Shown here piece by piece: positions 51,155-60,446 of a DNA stretch of 64,000 bases (positions within the stretch are counted from its first letter, which is position 1; each line of letters starts with the position of its first letter). Made by a program: the position numbers and the translations under genes. The DNA lies in NCBI RefSeq assembly GCF_003129465.1, contig NZ_QFFF01000001.1:124001-188000 (forward strand), read 5' to 3'. This DNA comes from Sphingosinicella humi (GTDB taxonomy: Bacteria; Pseudomonadota; Alphaproteobacteria; Sphingomonadales; Sphingomonadaceae). The notes beneath the pieces were generated by a model, which searched no databases, had not been told where the DNA came from, and saw only the letters and a program-made list of their open reading frames with translations.

Positions 51155-52186
51155 CTATCCACGCGGCAGCAACAGGCTGGCGTCGCCATAGGAATAGAAG
51201 CGATAGCCTGTCCCGATCGCGTGCGCATACGCCGCCTGCATCCGCTCGCGGCCCATCAGCGCTGAGACCAGCATGAACAACGTCGAGCGCGGCAGGTGGA
51301 AGTTGGTGATGAGCCCATCGGTCACGCGGAAGCGGTAGCCGGGGGTGATGAAGATGGCCGTGTCGCCTTCGAAGGGGTGCAATCGCCCCGTTTCGTCGGC
51401 GGCGCTTTCGAGCAGTCGGAGCGAGGTCGTGCCCACCGGAATGATGCGGCCCCCTTCCGCCCGCGCCGCGTTCAACCGCTCGGCGGTGGCGGCCTCGATG
51501 CGGCCCCACTCGCTGTGCATCACATGGCTGTCGGTGTCCTCCGCCTTGACGGGGAGGAACGTGCCGGCGCCGACGTGGAGGGTGAGCGTTTCGTGGAGAA
51601 TGCCGGCGGCCCCGAGCGACTCCATCAGCGCCGGCGTGAAATGCAGCGCGGCAGTGGGCGCGGCGACGGCGCCCTTCTCCTTGGCGAACATGGTCTGGTA
51701 ATCGCTGGCGTCGCGCTCGTCGGCCTCGCGCTTGCCGGCGATATAGGGCGGAAGCGGCATCCGTCCGGCCCGCTCCAGCAGCAGCTCCACCGGCTCCTCT
51801 CCTTCGAAGACGAGCGCCATGCTGCCGTCCGAGGCACGATCGCCGGCGATGGCCGAGACGCCCTCGCCGAAATCGATCCGGTCGCCCTCGCGCACCCTCT
51901 TGGCGTTACGGATGAAGGCGCGCCATTCGCGCGGCCCCTCGCGCTTGTGGAGCGTGGCGCCGATCCTGGCTTCGCCTCGGCGGCCTTCGAGCTGCGCCGG
52001 AATGACGCGCGTGTCGTTGAAGACGAGCATGTCGCCGGCGCGGAGCTGGCCCGGCAGGTCGGTGACGACACGATCCCCAAGCCCGTCCGGCCGCACGACC
52101 AGCATCCGCGCGCTATCGCGCGGGCTGGCGGGCCTCAGCGCAATCCGCTCGGGCGGGAGCTCGAAATCGAACAGGTCGACGCGCAT
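51155..52186 (-). CDS. queA: S-adenosylmethionine:tRNA ribosyltransferase-isomerase
   Basis: The 343-residue enzyme adds the epoxycyclopentane precursor to preQ1 in tRNA wobble position 34 during queuosine synthesis. It has [79 protein letters not shown] and [20 protein letters not shown]. Length is normal. It is the third gene of a coaD-PPIase-queA run on the minus strand, 9 bp after the PPIase gene. Confidence 0.96.
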   Translation of the reverse strand: MRVDLFDFELPPERIALRPASPRDSARMLVVRPDGLGDRVVTDLPGQLRAGDMLVFNDTRVIPAQLEGRRGEARIGATLHKREGPREWRAFIRNAKRVREGDRIDFGEGVSAIAGDRASDGSMALVFEGEEPVELLLERAGRMPLPPYIAGKREADERDASDYQTMFAKEKGAVAAPTAALHFTPALMESLGAAGILHETLTLHVGAGTFLPVKAEDTDSHVMHSEWGRIEAATAERLNAARAEGGRIIPVGTTSLRLLESAADETGRLHPFEGDTAIFITPGYRFRVTDGLITNFHLPRSTLFMLVSALMGRERMQAAYAHAIGTGYRFYSYGDASLLLPRG

Positions 52187-52195
52187 GGCGCCGTC

Positions 52196-53002
52196 CTACG
52201 CCTGAGGCGTGTCGGCTGTCTCCGGCTCTTCGGCGGTTTCGGCGTCCGGCGTGCTTTCGGCGGCCGGCTCCGCCTCGGATTCGTCCGCTACGGCTTCGGC
52301 CGGCGGCGTCTCCGTTATAGGCGCGTCGGTCAGCGATTGGACGAAAGGCTCGGGCGCCGGCCGGGCCGCGGCGGCGGCGGCTGCCTGCTGGGCGGCGGCG
52401 GCCTGGAGTTCGGCGGCTGTCATCGGCGCCACATTGTCCGACCCGATCGAAGCGCGGACGATGCGCGAGGGCTCGAGCGGCGGCTCGCCCCGCGCGATCG
52501 AGTCGACATATTGCATGCCGCCCACGACGCGGCCGAACACCGTATAGTCGCCGTCGAGCGACAGGCGAGGCGCGAGCATGATGTAGAACTGGCTGTTGGC
52601 CGAGTTCGGGTCCTGCGCGCGCGCCGCCGCGACGGTGCCCCGGACGTGCGGCAGGGCGTTGAACTCGGGCGCGAGGTCGGGAAGTTCGGAGCCCCCCTGG
52701 CCGGTGCCGGTGGGGTCGCCGGTCTGGGCCATGAAGCCTTCGATGACGCGGTGGAAGATGATGCCGTCGTAGAAGCCCTGGCGGGTGAGCGTCTTGATCC
52801 GTTCGACATGGTTGGGGGCGAAGTCGGGGCGGAGCTGAATGCTCACGCGGCCACCGGTCGACAAATCGAGATGCCAGGTGTTCTCCGGCGTCAGCTCGGG
52901 CGTCACAGCCGGCGATGGCGCGGGCGTGGCCGGCTCCTGCGCCGCTGCGAAACCGGCGAAAAACAATGCCGCCAAGGCGGCCAACAACGACTTCAGCTTC
53001 AT
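52196..53002 (-). CDS. Secreted peptidyl-prolyl cis-trans isomerase (cyclophilin type)
   Basis: The 268-residue protein has a signal peptide (LLAALAALFFAGFAAAQ) and a cyclophilin domain: IQLRPDFAPNHVERIKTLTR, GFYDGIIFHRVIEGFMAQTG, GGSELPDLAPEFNALPHVRG, NSANSQFYIMLAPRLSLDGD and YTVFGRVVGGMQYVDSIARG. The last 90 residues are Ala/Glu/Pro-rich low-complexity sequence not needed for the fold. It assists folding in the periplasm. GGTGAGGG precedes the start at 53002, and queA follows closely. Confidence 0.93.
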   Translation of the reverse strand: MKLKSLLAALAALFFAGFAAAQEPATPAPSPAVTPELTPENTWHLDLSTGGRVSIQLRPDFAPNHVERIKTLTRQGFYDGIIFHRVIEGFMAQTGDPTGTGQGGSELPDLAPEFNALPHVRGTVAAARAQDPNSANSQFYIMLAPRLSLDGDYTVFGRVVGGMQYVDSIARGEPPLEPSRIVRASIGSDNVAPMTAAELQAAAAQQAAAAAAARPAPEPFVQSLTDAPITETPPAEAVADESEAEPAAESTPDAETAEEPETADTPQA

Positions 53003-53063
53003 CGAGCCCTCACCGAATCTTGATTGGTCCGCTTTAGCCGGTGCCCGGCCCCGCCTGAACCCT

Positions 53064-53567
53064 TCATGAGCCCTTGCGGCCGATCCGCTCCACCCTGGCT
53101 CGCACTTCATCGGCGACGGCGGGCGAGACGAACTTGTGGATCTCGCCGCCATAGAGCGCGATCTCCTTCACCAGCCTGGAAGCAATCGGCTGCAACGAGA
53201 CGTCGGCCATCAGGAAGACCGTCTCGATCCGATCGTTCAATTGCTGGTTCATTCCTGCCATCTGATATTCATATTCGAAGTCAGCCACGGCGCGCAGGCC
53301 GCGGATGATCATCGACGCCCCTTCCCTTTCGGCGAAATCCATCAGCAGGGAGTCGAAGGAGACGACGCTGATGTTGCGGCCGAGCTGCTCGACTTCCCTC
53401 CGGACCATCTCCATCCGCTCCTCGAGGCTGAACATCGGCGACTTGGACGGATTGGTGGTGACGCCGATGACCAGCCGGTCGACGAGGTGCGCGCCGCGCC
53501 GGATGATATCCATGTGGCCGAGCGTGATCGGATCGAAGGTGCCCGGATAGACGCCGGTACGTGTCAT
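53064..53567 (-). CDS. coaD: Phosphopantetheine adenylyltransferase
   Basis: The 167-residue enzyme makes dephospho-CoA from phosphopantetheine and ATP. The nucleotidyltransferase motifs are RTGVYPGTFDPITLGHMDII at the N-terminus, and RGLRAVADFEYEYQMAGMNQ in the middle, with late SRLVKEIALYGGEIHKFVSP. Length is standard. It heads the coaD-PPIase-queA run, a common arrangement in this class of bacteria. Confidence 0.96.
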   Translation of the reverse strand: MTRTGVYPGTFDPITLGHMDIIRRGAHLVDRLVIGVTTNPSKSPMFSLEERMEMVRREVEQLGRNISVVSFDSLLMDFAEREGASMIIRGLRAVADFEYEYQMAGMNQQLNDRIETVFLMADVSLQPIASRLVKEIALYGGEIHKFVSPAVADEVRARVERIGRKGS

Positions 53568-53583
53568 ATTCGTTCCCCCAAAT

Positions 53584-53676
53584 CGTCATCCCGGTCTTGA
53601 TCCGGGCCCCAAGAACACCGCCGGCTACAATTGGCAATAGCGGTGTTCTTGGGTCCCGGCTTCCGCCGGAATGACG
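53584..53676. repeat. Palindromic repeat, family B
   Basis: It runs CGTCATCCCGGTCTTGATCC to CGGCTTCCGCCGGAATGACG with CCCAAGAACACCG and CGGTGTTCTTGGG arms. It shares the inner arms with the copy at 47183-47298. Confidence 0.88.
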
Positions 53677-53682
53677 GCGGTA

Positions 53683-54597
53683 TCAATGATCGCGCTCGAC
53701 GGCAAAGCGGGCGATCGCGCGCAAGAGATCGGCCTCCGCGCCGAACGCCTGGAGGTGCACCGCCGCCTGCTCGACGAGCGCCTCGGCCTGCTGGCGCGCC
53801 CGCTCCGACCCGAGCAGCGAAACGAAGGTCTCCTTGCCGGCGGTCCGATCCTTGCCGACGCGCTTGCCGGTCTTGGATTCCTCGCCCTCGGCGTCGAGCA
53901 GGTCGTCGGCGATCTGGAAGGCGAGGCCGACGTCGCGGGCATAGCCCCGCAGCGGCGTCCGCCCCTCCGGCGGCACCCGGCCCATGATCGCGCCCGCCTC
54001 CAGGCAGAAGCCGATGAGAGCCCCCGTCTTGAGCTGCTGGAGCCGCGTGACGGCGGCAAGGTCGAGCGCCATCTCCTCCGCCCTCAGGTCCATCATCTGG
54101 CCGCCCGCCATCCCGGATGGACCCGCCGCCCGCGCCAGCTCGGCGACGAGCTCGGCCCGCACGAAAGGATCCTCATGGGTCGCCTCGTCCGCCAGCACTT
54201 CGAAGGCCAGGGCGTGAAGCGAGTCGCCGGCGAGAATGGCCGTGGCCTCGTCCCAGGCCTTGTGCACGGTGGGCCGGCCGCGGCGGAGGTCGTCGTCATC
54301 CATGCAGGGCATGTCGTCGTGGATGAGCGAATAAACATGGACGCATTCGACGGCGAGGCCGACGCGAAGCGCGCGGCGCCGGTCGACGTGGAAAAGATCG
54401 CAAGTGGCGAGGACGAGCAGCGGCCTCAGTCGCTTGCCACCGCCGATCGCGGCATGACGCATTGCCTCATAGAGACGGTCCCGCGAGTCCGCCGGCACGG
54501 CGAGGAGCTCGTTCAGCAGCCGGTCGATCTCGGCGCCGGTTTCGGCGAGGGCGGGGCTCAGCGTGTCGAGCGCCTCTCCCACAAGCGCGTCACTCAC
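53683..54597 (-). CDS. ispA: Polyprenyl diphosphate synthase (farnesyl/geranyl type)
   Basis: The 304-residue prenyltransferase condenses IPP with allylic diphosphates. The first Asp-rich motif is [17 protein letters not shown], preceded by [13 protein letters not shown], and the second is [14 protein letters not shown]. The GTG at 54597 overlaps the xseB stop region by 8 bp and gives the usual N-terminus; ATGs further upstream lie inside xseB. It is coupled to xseB, as is common, but no dxs gene follows. Confidence 0.9.
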   Translation of the reverse strand: MSDALVGEALDTLSPALAETGAEIDRLLNELLAVPADSRDRLYEAMRHAAIGGGKRLRPLLVLATCDLFHVDRRRALRVGLAVECVHVYSLIHDDMPCMDDDDLRRGRPTVHKAWDEATAILAGDSLHALAFEVLADEATHEDPFVRAELVAELARAAGPSGMAGGQMMDLRAEEMALDLAAVTRLQQLKTGALIGFCLEAGAIMGRVPPEGRTPLRGYARDVGLAFQIADDLLDAEGEESKTGKRVGKDRTAGKETFVSLLGSERARQQAEALVEQAAVHLQAFGAEADLLRAIARFAVERDH

Positions 54598-54838
54598 CGT
54601 CGAACGGCACGGTGCCGGCGGGTTGTCCATCGCGACCAATCTGGATTTTCTCGATCCGTGCCTGCGCGGCCTTCAAGCGGGCCTCGCACTGCTGCTTCAG
54701 CCGCTCGCCCTCTTCGTAAAGCTCGATCGATTCATCGAGCGGCGCCTCGCCGCTTTCCAGCTTGCGGACGATCTCCTCGAGCCGCTTCAGCGCGGCCTCG
54801 AACGACATTTGGGCAATGGCTTCGCTCTGTTCCGACAT
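54590..54838 (-). CDS. xseB: Exodeoxyribonuclease VII small subunit
   Basis: The 82-residue protein has the XseB pattern [20 protein letters not shown], then [20 protein letters not shown] and [13 protein letters not shown], a helical hairpin. With XseA (not in the window) it degrades single-stranded DNA into oligonucleotides. The upstream gene is the acyl-CoA ligase, 31 bp away. It precedes and overlaps ispA. Confidence 0.93.
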   Translation of the reverse strand: MSEQSEAIAQMSFEAALKRLEEIVRKLESGEAPLDESIELYEEGERLKQQCEARLKAAQARIEKIQIGRDGQPAGTVPFDGE

Positions 54839-54869
54839 GCTTTCGCTTTGGCCCTCGTACCCTCAAGGG

Positions 54870-56546
54870 TCAAGCGCCGGCCTTCGCCCTTTCCTCCGCC
54901 TGCAGTTCCTTGCGGCTGAGCTTGCCGATCATCGTCTTGGGAAGATTGAGGCGGACCTCGACGGCGACCACGCGCTCATGCTTGCCGAGCGATTGGTTGA
55001 GCCATTCCATGATCTCTTCGCCGGTCGCGTCGGCCCCGTCCTGGAGCGTGACGAACGCCTTGGGGCGCTCGCCGGCATAGGCATCGGGGATGCCGATGAC
55101 GATCGCCTCCTTCACCGCTTCATGCTGATAGAGGATCGCCTCGACCTGGCTTGGGAACACCTTGAAGCCGCCCACGGCGATCATGTCCTTCAGGCGATCG
55201 ACGATGCGGATGTAGCCGTCCTCGTCGATGAGCCCGACGTCGCCCGTGCGGAGCCCGGCATCGACGAACACCTCCCTGTCGGCCTCTGGGCGTCGCCAAT
55301 AGCCTTTCATGATCTGTGGGCCCGAGACGACGATCTCGCCCGGCTCCCCCTCCGGGGCCGGCCGGCTTGGATCCTCCTTGTCGACGAGGACGACGCGGGT
55401 GCCCGGGATCGGCTGTCCGATCGTGCCCGGCTTGTTGAGGCCCTCATAAGGGTTGGTCGAGATGACGCCCGAGCTTTCGGTGAGACCATAGCCCTCCACC
55501 AGTCGCGCACCCGTCTTGGCCTCGAAGCGCTGCTTCACTTCCAACGGCAGCGGCGCGCCGCCGGAAATGCAGACGCGCAGCGAGGAGATGTCCGTCGACG
55601 CGATCTTCGGGTGGTCGAGGAGGGCCAGATACATGGTCGGAACGCCGGGAAAGGAGCTGGGCCGCGTCCGCTCGATCGCTGCCAAGGTCTGACCGGCGTC
55701 GAAGCGCGGCAGCAGGACCATCTCGCCGCCGTGGCTGATGGTGCGATTGAGAACGCAGGTATTGGCGAAGACGTGAAAGAGCGGGAGCACGCCCATGATC
55801 CGATCCTCGACCTCCGGCTTGGGATCGATGACCGATACCTGCCGGGCATTGGCGCTCAGATTCTGATGGGTGAGCATCGCCCCCTTGGGCGTGCCTGTGG
55901 TTCCGCCCGTATACTGGATGAGCGCGACGTGGTGCGGATCGATCGTCGGCATGTCGCAGCGACCGTCATTGGCGATGAGCTGCGAAAAGGCGGTGACGCG
56001 CGCGCTCGTCGGCCGCTCGGCGATCTCGCTTCGCTTGAGCAGCCGGTAGAGGAAGGATTTGGCGGGCGGCAGCGCGCCGGCGACCGAGCCGACGATCAGC
56101 CGCTCCAGCCGAGTCAATTCCATCACCTCGAGCGCATTGGGAAGCAGCGCCTTCGCCGACAGCGTGAAGAGAAGGCGCGTCCCGGAATCGTCGATCTGGG
56201 CGGCAAGCTCCGGCACGGTGTAGAGCGGCGAGAAATTGACCACCGTCGCGCCGACTTTCATCGCGCCATAATAGGCGGCGATATAATGCGGGACGTTGGG
56301 GAGGTAGAGGCCGACACGGTCCCCCTGCCCGATGCCGAGCCCCGCCAGGCCGCAGGCGACGCGATCGACGCCGCTTGCCACCTCGGCATAGCTGTATTTG
56401 CGGCCCATGAAGTCGATCGCCCAGGCGTTTGGGACGCGCCGGGCGGTCGCCTCGAACATCGCTGGGAGGGTGAGTGGCGGAAAGGCCTGATCCCAATCCG
56501 TCGGGTGCTTATAGGCTCGGCGCCAGATGTCGACCGGCTCAGTCAT
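54870..56546 (-). CDS. Long-chain fatty-acid--CoA ligase
   Basis: The 558-residue AMP-forming ligase activates a fatty acid with ATP and CoA. Motifs are the phosphate loop IQYTGGTTGTPKGAMLTHQN, VEGYGLTESSGVISTNPYEG, GLRTGDVGLIDEDGYIRIVD, and the C-terminal RLKDMIAVGGFKVFPSQVEA with a late catalytic Lys in LPKTMIGKLSRKEL. Length fits FadD. Chain-length preference is not clear. Confidence 0.93.
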   Translation of the reverse strand: MTEPVDIWRRAYKHPTDWDQAFPPLTLPAMFEATARRVPNAWAIDFMGRKYSYAEVASGVDRVACGLAGLGIGQGDRVGLYLPNVPHYIAAYYGAMKVGATVVNFSPLYTVPELAAQIDDSGTRLLFTLSAKALLPNALEVMELTRLERLIVGSVAGALPPAKSFLYRLLKRSEIAERPTSARVTAFSQLIANDGRCDMPTIDPHHVALIQYTGGTTGTPKGAMLTHQNLSANARQVSVIDPKPEVEDRIMGVLPLFHVFANTCVLNRTISHGGEMVLLPRFDAGQTLAAIERTRPSSFPGVPTMYLALLDHPKIASTDISSLRVCISGGAPLPLEVKQRFEAKTGARLVEGYGLTESSGVISTNPYEGLNKPGTIGQPIPGTRVVLVDKEDPSRPAPEGEPGEIVVSGPQIMKGYWRRPEADREVFVDAGLRTGDVGLIDEDGYIRIVDRLKDMIAVGGFKVFPSQVEAILYQHEAVKEAIVIGIPDAYAGERPKAFVTLQDGADATGEEIMEWLNQSLGKHERVVAVEVRLNLPKTMIGKLSRKELQAEERAKAGA

Positions 56547-56588
56547 TACGTTTGCGTAAACGGAAGGCGCCGCGGCCTCAAGCCCTCG

Positions 56589-57707
56589 TCAGGCTGCGCG
56601 GTACCAGTGCACGCCATCGCGCACCTCGCGAACCGCCCTTCCCTCCACCTCCAGCCTGCGGAGATGAGCCAGGGCTTCACCGGTTGCGAGACCGATCACA
56701 TTGTCGTCGATCTTGCGGCCGAACAGGATTGAGAAGCAGTCAACGGCCCGCCGCGGCTCCGATAGATGGGCATGGAGCGCGTCGAGCCGCTCCCGATGCC
56801 CACGATCGAGCGCATCGAGCCGCGCGTGAAGGCCGGTGAACGGCTCTCCGTGCGACGGAAGGACGAGCAGTTCGGCCGGCAGCCCCTTCAGCTTGGCGAT
56901 CGAGGCGAGCCAATCGCCCAGGGGATCGCCCTGGGGTTCGCTGAGACTGAGGGATACGTTCGAGGTGATTTTCGGCAGCACCTGGTCGCCGGCGATCATC
57001 AATCCACCGGCCTCATCGACCAGGCAGGCATGTTCCGGGCAGTGGCCGTTGCCGACGACGACCCGCCACTCGCGATCGCCTATGGGCAGGGTGTCGCCGT
57101 CGCGCATGCGGACGAAGCTCACCGGCACGGGGCTCACGACCGATGCGAAGCGCCCCCAACCTTTCCCCGCCTCAGCCTCGATATGCGCGTCGTCCCAGCC
57201 GGCCGCGCGCCAATAAGCGAAGGCTTCGGGCGGCGGCGCATCGCGCACATCCGCCGTCAGCATGCGCGCGAACAGCCATTCCTCGCCCGTCATCCACAGC
57301 GGTGCCGAGAAGCGCTCGGTCAGCCAGCCGGCGAGCCCGATATGGTCGGGATGGAAATGCGTGCAGATGACGCGGCTGATTGTCCGGCCAGTGAGCGGCC
57401 CCGCCAGCAACGCTTCCCAGGCTTCACGGCAGGGCGCGATATCGAGGCCCGTATCGACGACGGCGACGCCGCCCTCGTCTTCCAGAAGCCAGATGTTGAT
57501 ATGCTTGAGCGAGCCCGGCACCGGCAGCCGCGCCCAAGCGACGCCCTCCGCGACCGTGATCAACTCACCCGTTTCAGGCGCCCTGCGCCCGAACGGATAG
57601 GTGAGCCCCTTATGGCTATATGCCTCGCCCGAGCCGGCCTGTGAGATGTCAGGCGTTGCCGCCGATGTTTCCGCGCCCGTCACGAGCACCGGACTCGTTC
57701 GGACCAT
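56589..57707 (-). CDS. MBL-fold metallo-hydrolase with C-terminal helical domain
   Basis: The 372-residue protein has the metallo-beta-lactamase motif CTHFHPDHIGLAGWL (HxHxDH) near residue 115, VGNGHCPEHACLVDEAGGLM with a further His, IAGDQVLPK with the bridging Asp, and VLPSHGEPF. The C-terminal 100 residues look like the winged-helix end seen in LACTB2-like proteins. Substrate is unknown. The ATG at 57707 follows the trcR stop by 1 bp, so the two genes may be coupled. Confidence 0.85.
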   Translation of the reverse strand: MVRTSPVLVTGAETSAATPDISQAGSGEAYSHKGLTYPFGRRAPETGELITVAEGVAWARLPVPGSLKHINIWLLEDEGGVAVVDTGLDIAPCREAWEALLAGPLTGRTISRVICTHFHPDHIGLAGWLTERFSAPLWMTGEEWLFARMLTADVRDAPPPEAFAYWRAAGWDDAHIEAEAGKGWGRFASVVSPVPVSFVRMRDGDTLPIGDREWRVVVGNGHCPEHACLVDEAGGLMIAGDQVLPKITSNVSLSLSEPQGDPLGDWLASIAKLKGLPAELLVLPSHGEPFTGLHARLDALDRGHRERLDALHAHLSEPRRAVDCFSILFGRKIDDNVIGLATGEALAHLRRLEVEGRAVREVRDGVHWYRAA

Positions 57708-57708
57708 C

Positions 57709-58419
57709 TTATTGCTTGAAGGGGTCCACAAAGCCCTGATCGGTCGTGGATTCCGTCTCTTCGCCCTCCTGCTGCGCCGCGAGTTCCGCAGCATGCGCGG
57801 CCTCGGCCTCGCGGGCGTGGGCCTCGCGCTCGGCGCGCAGCTCCTCGATCAGCGCTTCGCGATCGCCGGCGAGACGGGTGTCCTGGGGCGAGGCCTCGAT
57901 CCCCGCAGCCTTGGCGGCCTTGGCGACGACCGCGTCCAGCTCGCGCTGCGACGTGAGGCCGAGCGTCACCGGGTCCTTGGGCTGGATGTTGGCGATGTTC
58001 CAATGGGTACGGTCGCGGATCGCGGCGATGGTGGTCCGCGTCGTGCCGATGAGCTTCGAAATCTGGCCATCCGAAATCTCCGGATGGTTGCGGATGATCC
58101 AGGCGATGCCGTCCGGCTTGTCCTGGCGCTTGGAGACCGGCGTGTAGCGCGGACCCTTGGTGCGGACGACCTTGTCCGGCTCCTTCTGCATCTTCAGGCG
58201 ATACTCCGGATCGGCCTGTCCGCGCTCGATCTCCTCCTGCGTCAGCTCGCCGGCGCGAAGCGGATCGCGGCCGGTCAGCTTGGTGGCGGCGGTATCGTCG
58301 GCGATCGCCTGCACTTCCAGTATATGGAGGCCACAGAAGGCAGCGATCTGCTCGAAGCTGAGCGCGGTGTTGTCGACCAGCCAGGAAGCGGTCGCGTGAG
58401 GCATGAGCGGCTGGGCCAT
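57709..58419 (-). CDS. trcR: Cell-cycle transcriptional regulator TrcR (DUF1013)
   Basis: The 236-residue protein matches the DUF1013/TrcR family of alphaproteobacteria: MPHATASWLVDNTALSFEQI, AAFCGLHILEVQAIADD, PDGIAWIIRNHPEISDGQIS and KLIGTTRTTIAAIRDRTHWN, which holds a helix-turn-helix-like region. A charged tail of AHAREAEAAHAAELAAQQ type follows. It is believed to control cell-cycle genes. GGAGG lies just before the start. Upstream is a strong hairpin within its leader, discussed separately. Confidence 0.9.
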   Translation of the reverse strand: MAQPLMPHATASWLVDNTALSFEQIAAFCGLHILEVQAIADDTAATKLTGRDPLRAGELTQEEIERGQADPEYRLKMQKEPDKVVRTKGPRYTPVSKRQDKPDGIAWIIRNHPEISDGQISKLIGTTRTTIAAIRDRTHWNIANIQPKDPVTLGLTSQRELDAVVAKAAKAAGIEASPQDTRLAGDREALIEELRAEREAHAREAEAAHAAELAAQQEGEETESTTDQGFVDPFKQ

Positions 58420-58442
58420 TTAGGTCCTCCAGAAACAATAAG

Positions 58443-58464
58443 GGCCGCCCCTCCCGGAGCGGCC
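58443..58464 (-). terminator. Strong hairpin, candidate terminator of cobB-gst
   Basis: On the minus strand GGCCGCTCC-GGGA-GGGGCGGCC forms a 9-bp stem with one G-T pair, followed by CTTATTGTTT. It lies 68 bp after the gst stop and 24 bp before the trcR start. It may end the upstream transcript or fold in the trcR leader. Confidence 0.45.
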
Positions 58465-58531
58465 GAAGCGTTGGCGGCGATGTAAGACGTGAGGCTTTCG
58501 GAGGCAAGACAAGACTTGTCAGTTATGTGCA

Positions 58532-59152
58532 TCAGCTCTCCATCGCGACATGGCCAGGCAGCTGCGCCACGCGCTCCATCCACTCCCGCACATTCGCGAA
58601 GTCGGACAGGGCAAAGCCGCCCTCCTCCGCCACATGCGTATAGGCGTAGAGCGCGATGTCGGCGAGGCTGAGGCTGTCGCCGACGAAAAAACGGCGATCC
58701 GCCAGATGCTCGTCCATCAGCTTCAGCGCCGCCTCCCCCGCCGCGCGCTTGCTCGGCATCTGGGCCCGCTGCGCCTCGGTCAGTCGTTCCTCGCCGACAT
58801 AGGCGAGCCAGAAGCGCATCGTCGCGATGTTCGGCTCGTGATTATACTGTTCGAAGAACATCCATCGGAGCATGTCCGCCCGATCGAAACGGGCCTCGGG
58901 AATGAGGTTCGATCCGTCCGCCAGGTAGAAGCAGGCGGCGTTGCTCTCCGGAATAAAGCGGTGGCCGATCTGGAGTACCGGAATGCGGCCGTTCGGATTG
59001 ACCTCGGCCAGAAAGGTCGGTGTCCGCGTCTCGCCCTTCAGAATGTCATATTCGCGCCGCTCCAGCGCCAGCCCAAGGAGCGCCGCCGTCAGCCGTACCT
59101 TGTAGCAATTACCCGACGCCGAATATTCGTGAAGGACCAGCTTTTCCGTCAT
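58532..59152 (-). CDS. Glutathione S-transferase family protein
   Basis: The 206-residue protein has a thioredoxin-like N-terminal domain (LHEYSASGNCYKVRLTAALL with likely catalytic Ser in SASGN), NPNGRIPVLQIG for glutathione binding, PESNAACFYLADG, then a helical C-terminal domain with LADIALYAYTHVAEEGG. Substrate is unknown. It follows cobB with a 4-bp overlap. Confidence 0.9.
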   Translation of the reverse strand: MTEKLVLHEYSASGNCYKVRLTAALLGLALERREYDILKGETRTPTFLAEVNPNGRIPVLQIGHRFIPESNAACFYLADGSNLIPEARFDRADMLRWMFFEQYNHEPNIATMRFWLAYVGEERLTEAQRAQMPSKRAAGEAALKLMDEHLADRRFFVGDSLSLADIALYAYTHVAEEGGFALSDFANVREWMERVAQLPGHVAMES

Positions 59153-59865
59153 CTGACCTTGGTCCCGCCCAGCATCTCATCGACCCAGGCCGGCACCAGC
59201 TCGCCCGCCCGTCCAATGCGACTCTCGTCGAAAAACACGCTGCCCTGGCTCGGCTCCAGGTTCATCTCCAGGGTGCGGGCGCCAAGATAACGCGCGGTCT
59301 GGACGAAACCGGCGGCCGGATAGACGGCGCCCGACGTCCCGATAGAAACGAACAGGTCCGCCCGCTGCAAGGCCGCGTCGATCTCGTCCATCCGATAGGG
59401 AATTTCGCCGAACCAGACGATGTCGGGCCTCAGCAGCCCCCTCTCCCCGCAGGCCGAACAGGTCGGCCCGTCGGCGAGCGTCTGCTCCCAGGGAATGCGT
59501 CCGTCACAGGCCAGGCACCAGGCGGATTTGAGCTCGCCATGCATGTGCAGCACCCGCCTCGCCCCCGCCCGCTCGTGCAGGTCGTCGACATTCTGCGTCA
59601 CGATCAGGAGCTCGCCCGGCCATTCCGAATCCAGCCGCGCCAGCGCCCGGTGCGCCCCGTTCGGCCCCACTGTCCCCAGCTTCGCCCGCCGCGCGTCGTA
59701 GAAACTCTGAACCAGAGCCGGATCGCGAACGAACGCCTCGGGCGTCGCCACGTCCTCCACTCGATGCCCCTCCCACAGCCCGTCCGGCCCGCGGAACGTG
59801 GCGACGCCGCTCTCCGCGGAAACGCCCGCGCCGGTCAGGATGACGATGTTCCGGATGTCACGCAC
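59149..59865 (-). CDS. cobB: NAD-dependent protein deacylase (sirtuin, class III type)
   Basis: The 238-residue protein removes acyl groups from Lys using NAD+. NAD-binding motifs are LTGAGVSAESGVATFRGPDG and VTQNVDDLHERAG, and the catalytic His is in LHMHGEL. The four Zn Cys are in CLACD and CSACGERG. The pair in SFYDARRAKL (Tyr and Arg) is the acyl-pocket signature of desuccinylase-type sirtuins. The start is GTG. It is coupled to gst. Confidence 0.93.
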   Translation of the reverse strand: MRDIRNIVILTGAGVSAESGVATFRGPDGLWEGHRVEDVATPEAFVRDPALVQSFYDARRAKLGTVGPNGAHRALARLDSEWPGELLIVTQNVDDLHERAGARRVLHMHGELKSAWCLACDGRIPWEQTLADGPTCSACGERGLLRPDIVWFGEIPYRMDEIDAALQRADLFVSIGTSGAVYPAAGFVQTARYLGARTLEMNLEPSQGSVFFDESRIGRAGELVPAWVDEMLGGTKVR

Positions 59866-59890
59866 CGCACGGCTTTAGCCATCGGGTGCC

Positions 59891-59916
59891 TGTCCGAGAA
59901 GGGTGGTTAGCGGAAG
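59891..59916. repeat. Degenerate GTCCGC hairpin, copy 1
   Basis: TGTCCGAGAAGGGTGGTTAG followed by CGGAAG matches the better copy at 61041-61071 with changes in both arms. It lies between the 172-residue orphan gene and cobB. Confidence 0.5.
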
Positions 59917-59927
59917 TTGCGAACGGC

Positions 59928-60446
59928 TCAGACCGTGAGTGCCAGATTTTCCATTCGCTTCCGCATCTCGACGGGGCTCTCGCGCACAAAATAGAGTGGC
60001 ACGCGAATGACTCGACCATCCCGCACGTCAACCTCAAGTGTCTTCCGGAAGAAGTTCCAGATGACGCGCGAAGCCATAACCTCGCCGCGCGGCAGCGTGG
60101 CTATTCCGGACAGGTGCAGATTGTCCGCGTCTTCCCACACGAGGAACGGCCCGTGCCAAAGCGCGATCCAAGCACCGGGGTAATAGCGAATGAAGCAGGC
60201 GATCAGTGCGCCCCACGCCGCTCCCTGCCGGCCCAGCGACAATTCGCCGGCCGCGATCAGTGCTGGGTAATCGAACAGCGAGTAGCCTTTGCTCCAAAGT
60301 GCCCAGATCGAGATCGAGATAGCCGTGATCGGCAAAAGCAGGGCAACTACCGCCCGCGCTGCTGAGGAATGCAAATGTATGCGTATCGGTCCCAACTCGA
60401 GCTCCCCCGGGGGAGAGCCGTGCCATACTCTCGACAATGTCCGCAA
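59928..60446 (-). CDS. Orphan two-span membrane protein
   Basis: The protein, up to 172 residues, has hydrophobic spans near residues 31-50 and 75-98 and a C-terminal cytoplasmic part (LHLSGIATLPRGEVMASRVI) that looks PH-domain-like. No in-frame ATG or GTG is available near the N-terminus; the frame opens at TTG codons at 60446 and 60437, both within a GTCCGC repeat. The start is therefore uncertain. Family unknown. Confidence 0.55.
   Translation of the reverse strand: MRTLSRVWHGSPPGELELGPIRIHLHSSAARAVVALLLPITAISISIWALWSKGYSLFDYPALIAAGELSLGRQGAAWGALIACFIRYYPGAWIALWHGPFLVWEDADNLHLSGIATLPRGEVMASRVIWNFFRKTLEVDVRDGRVIRVPLYFVRESPVEMRKRMENLALTV

Noticed and set aside
54597-54639. Longer ispA from an ATG at 54639
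   Set aside because: It would lie entirely within xseB and add residues without family resemblance; the GTG at 54597 gives the normal N-terminus.
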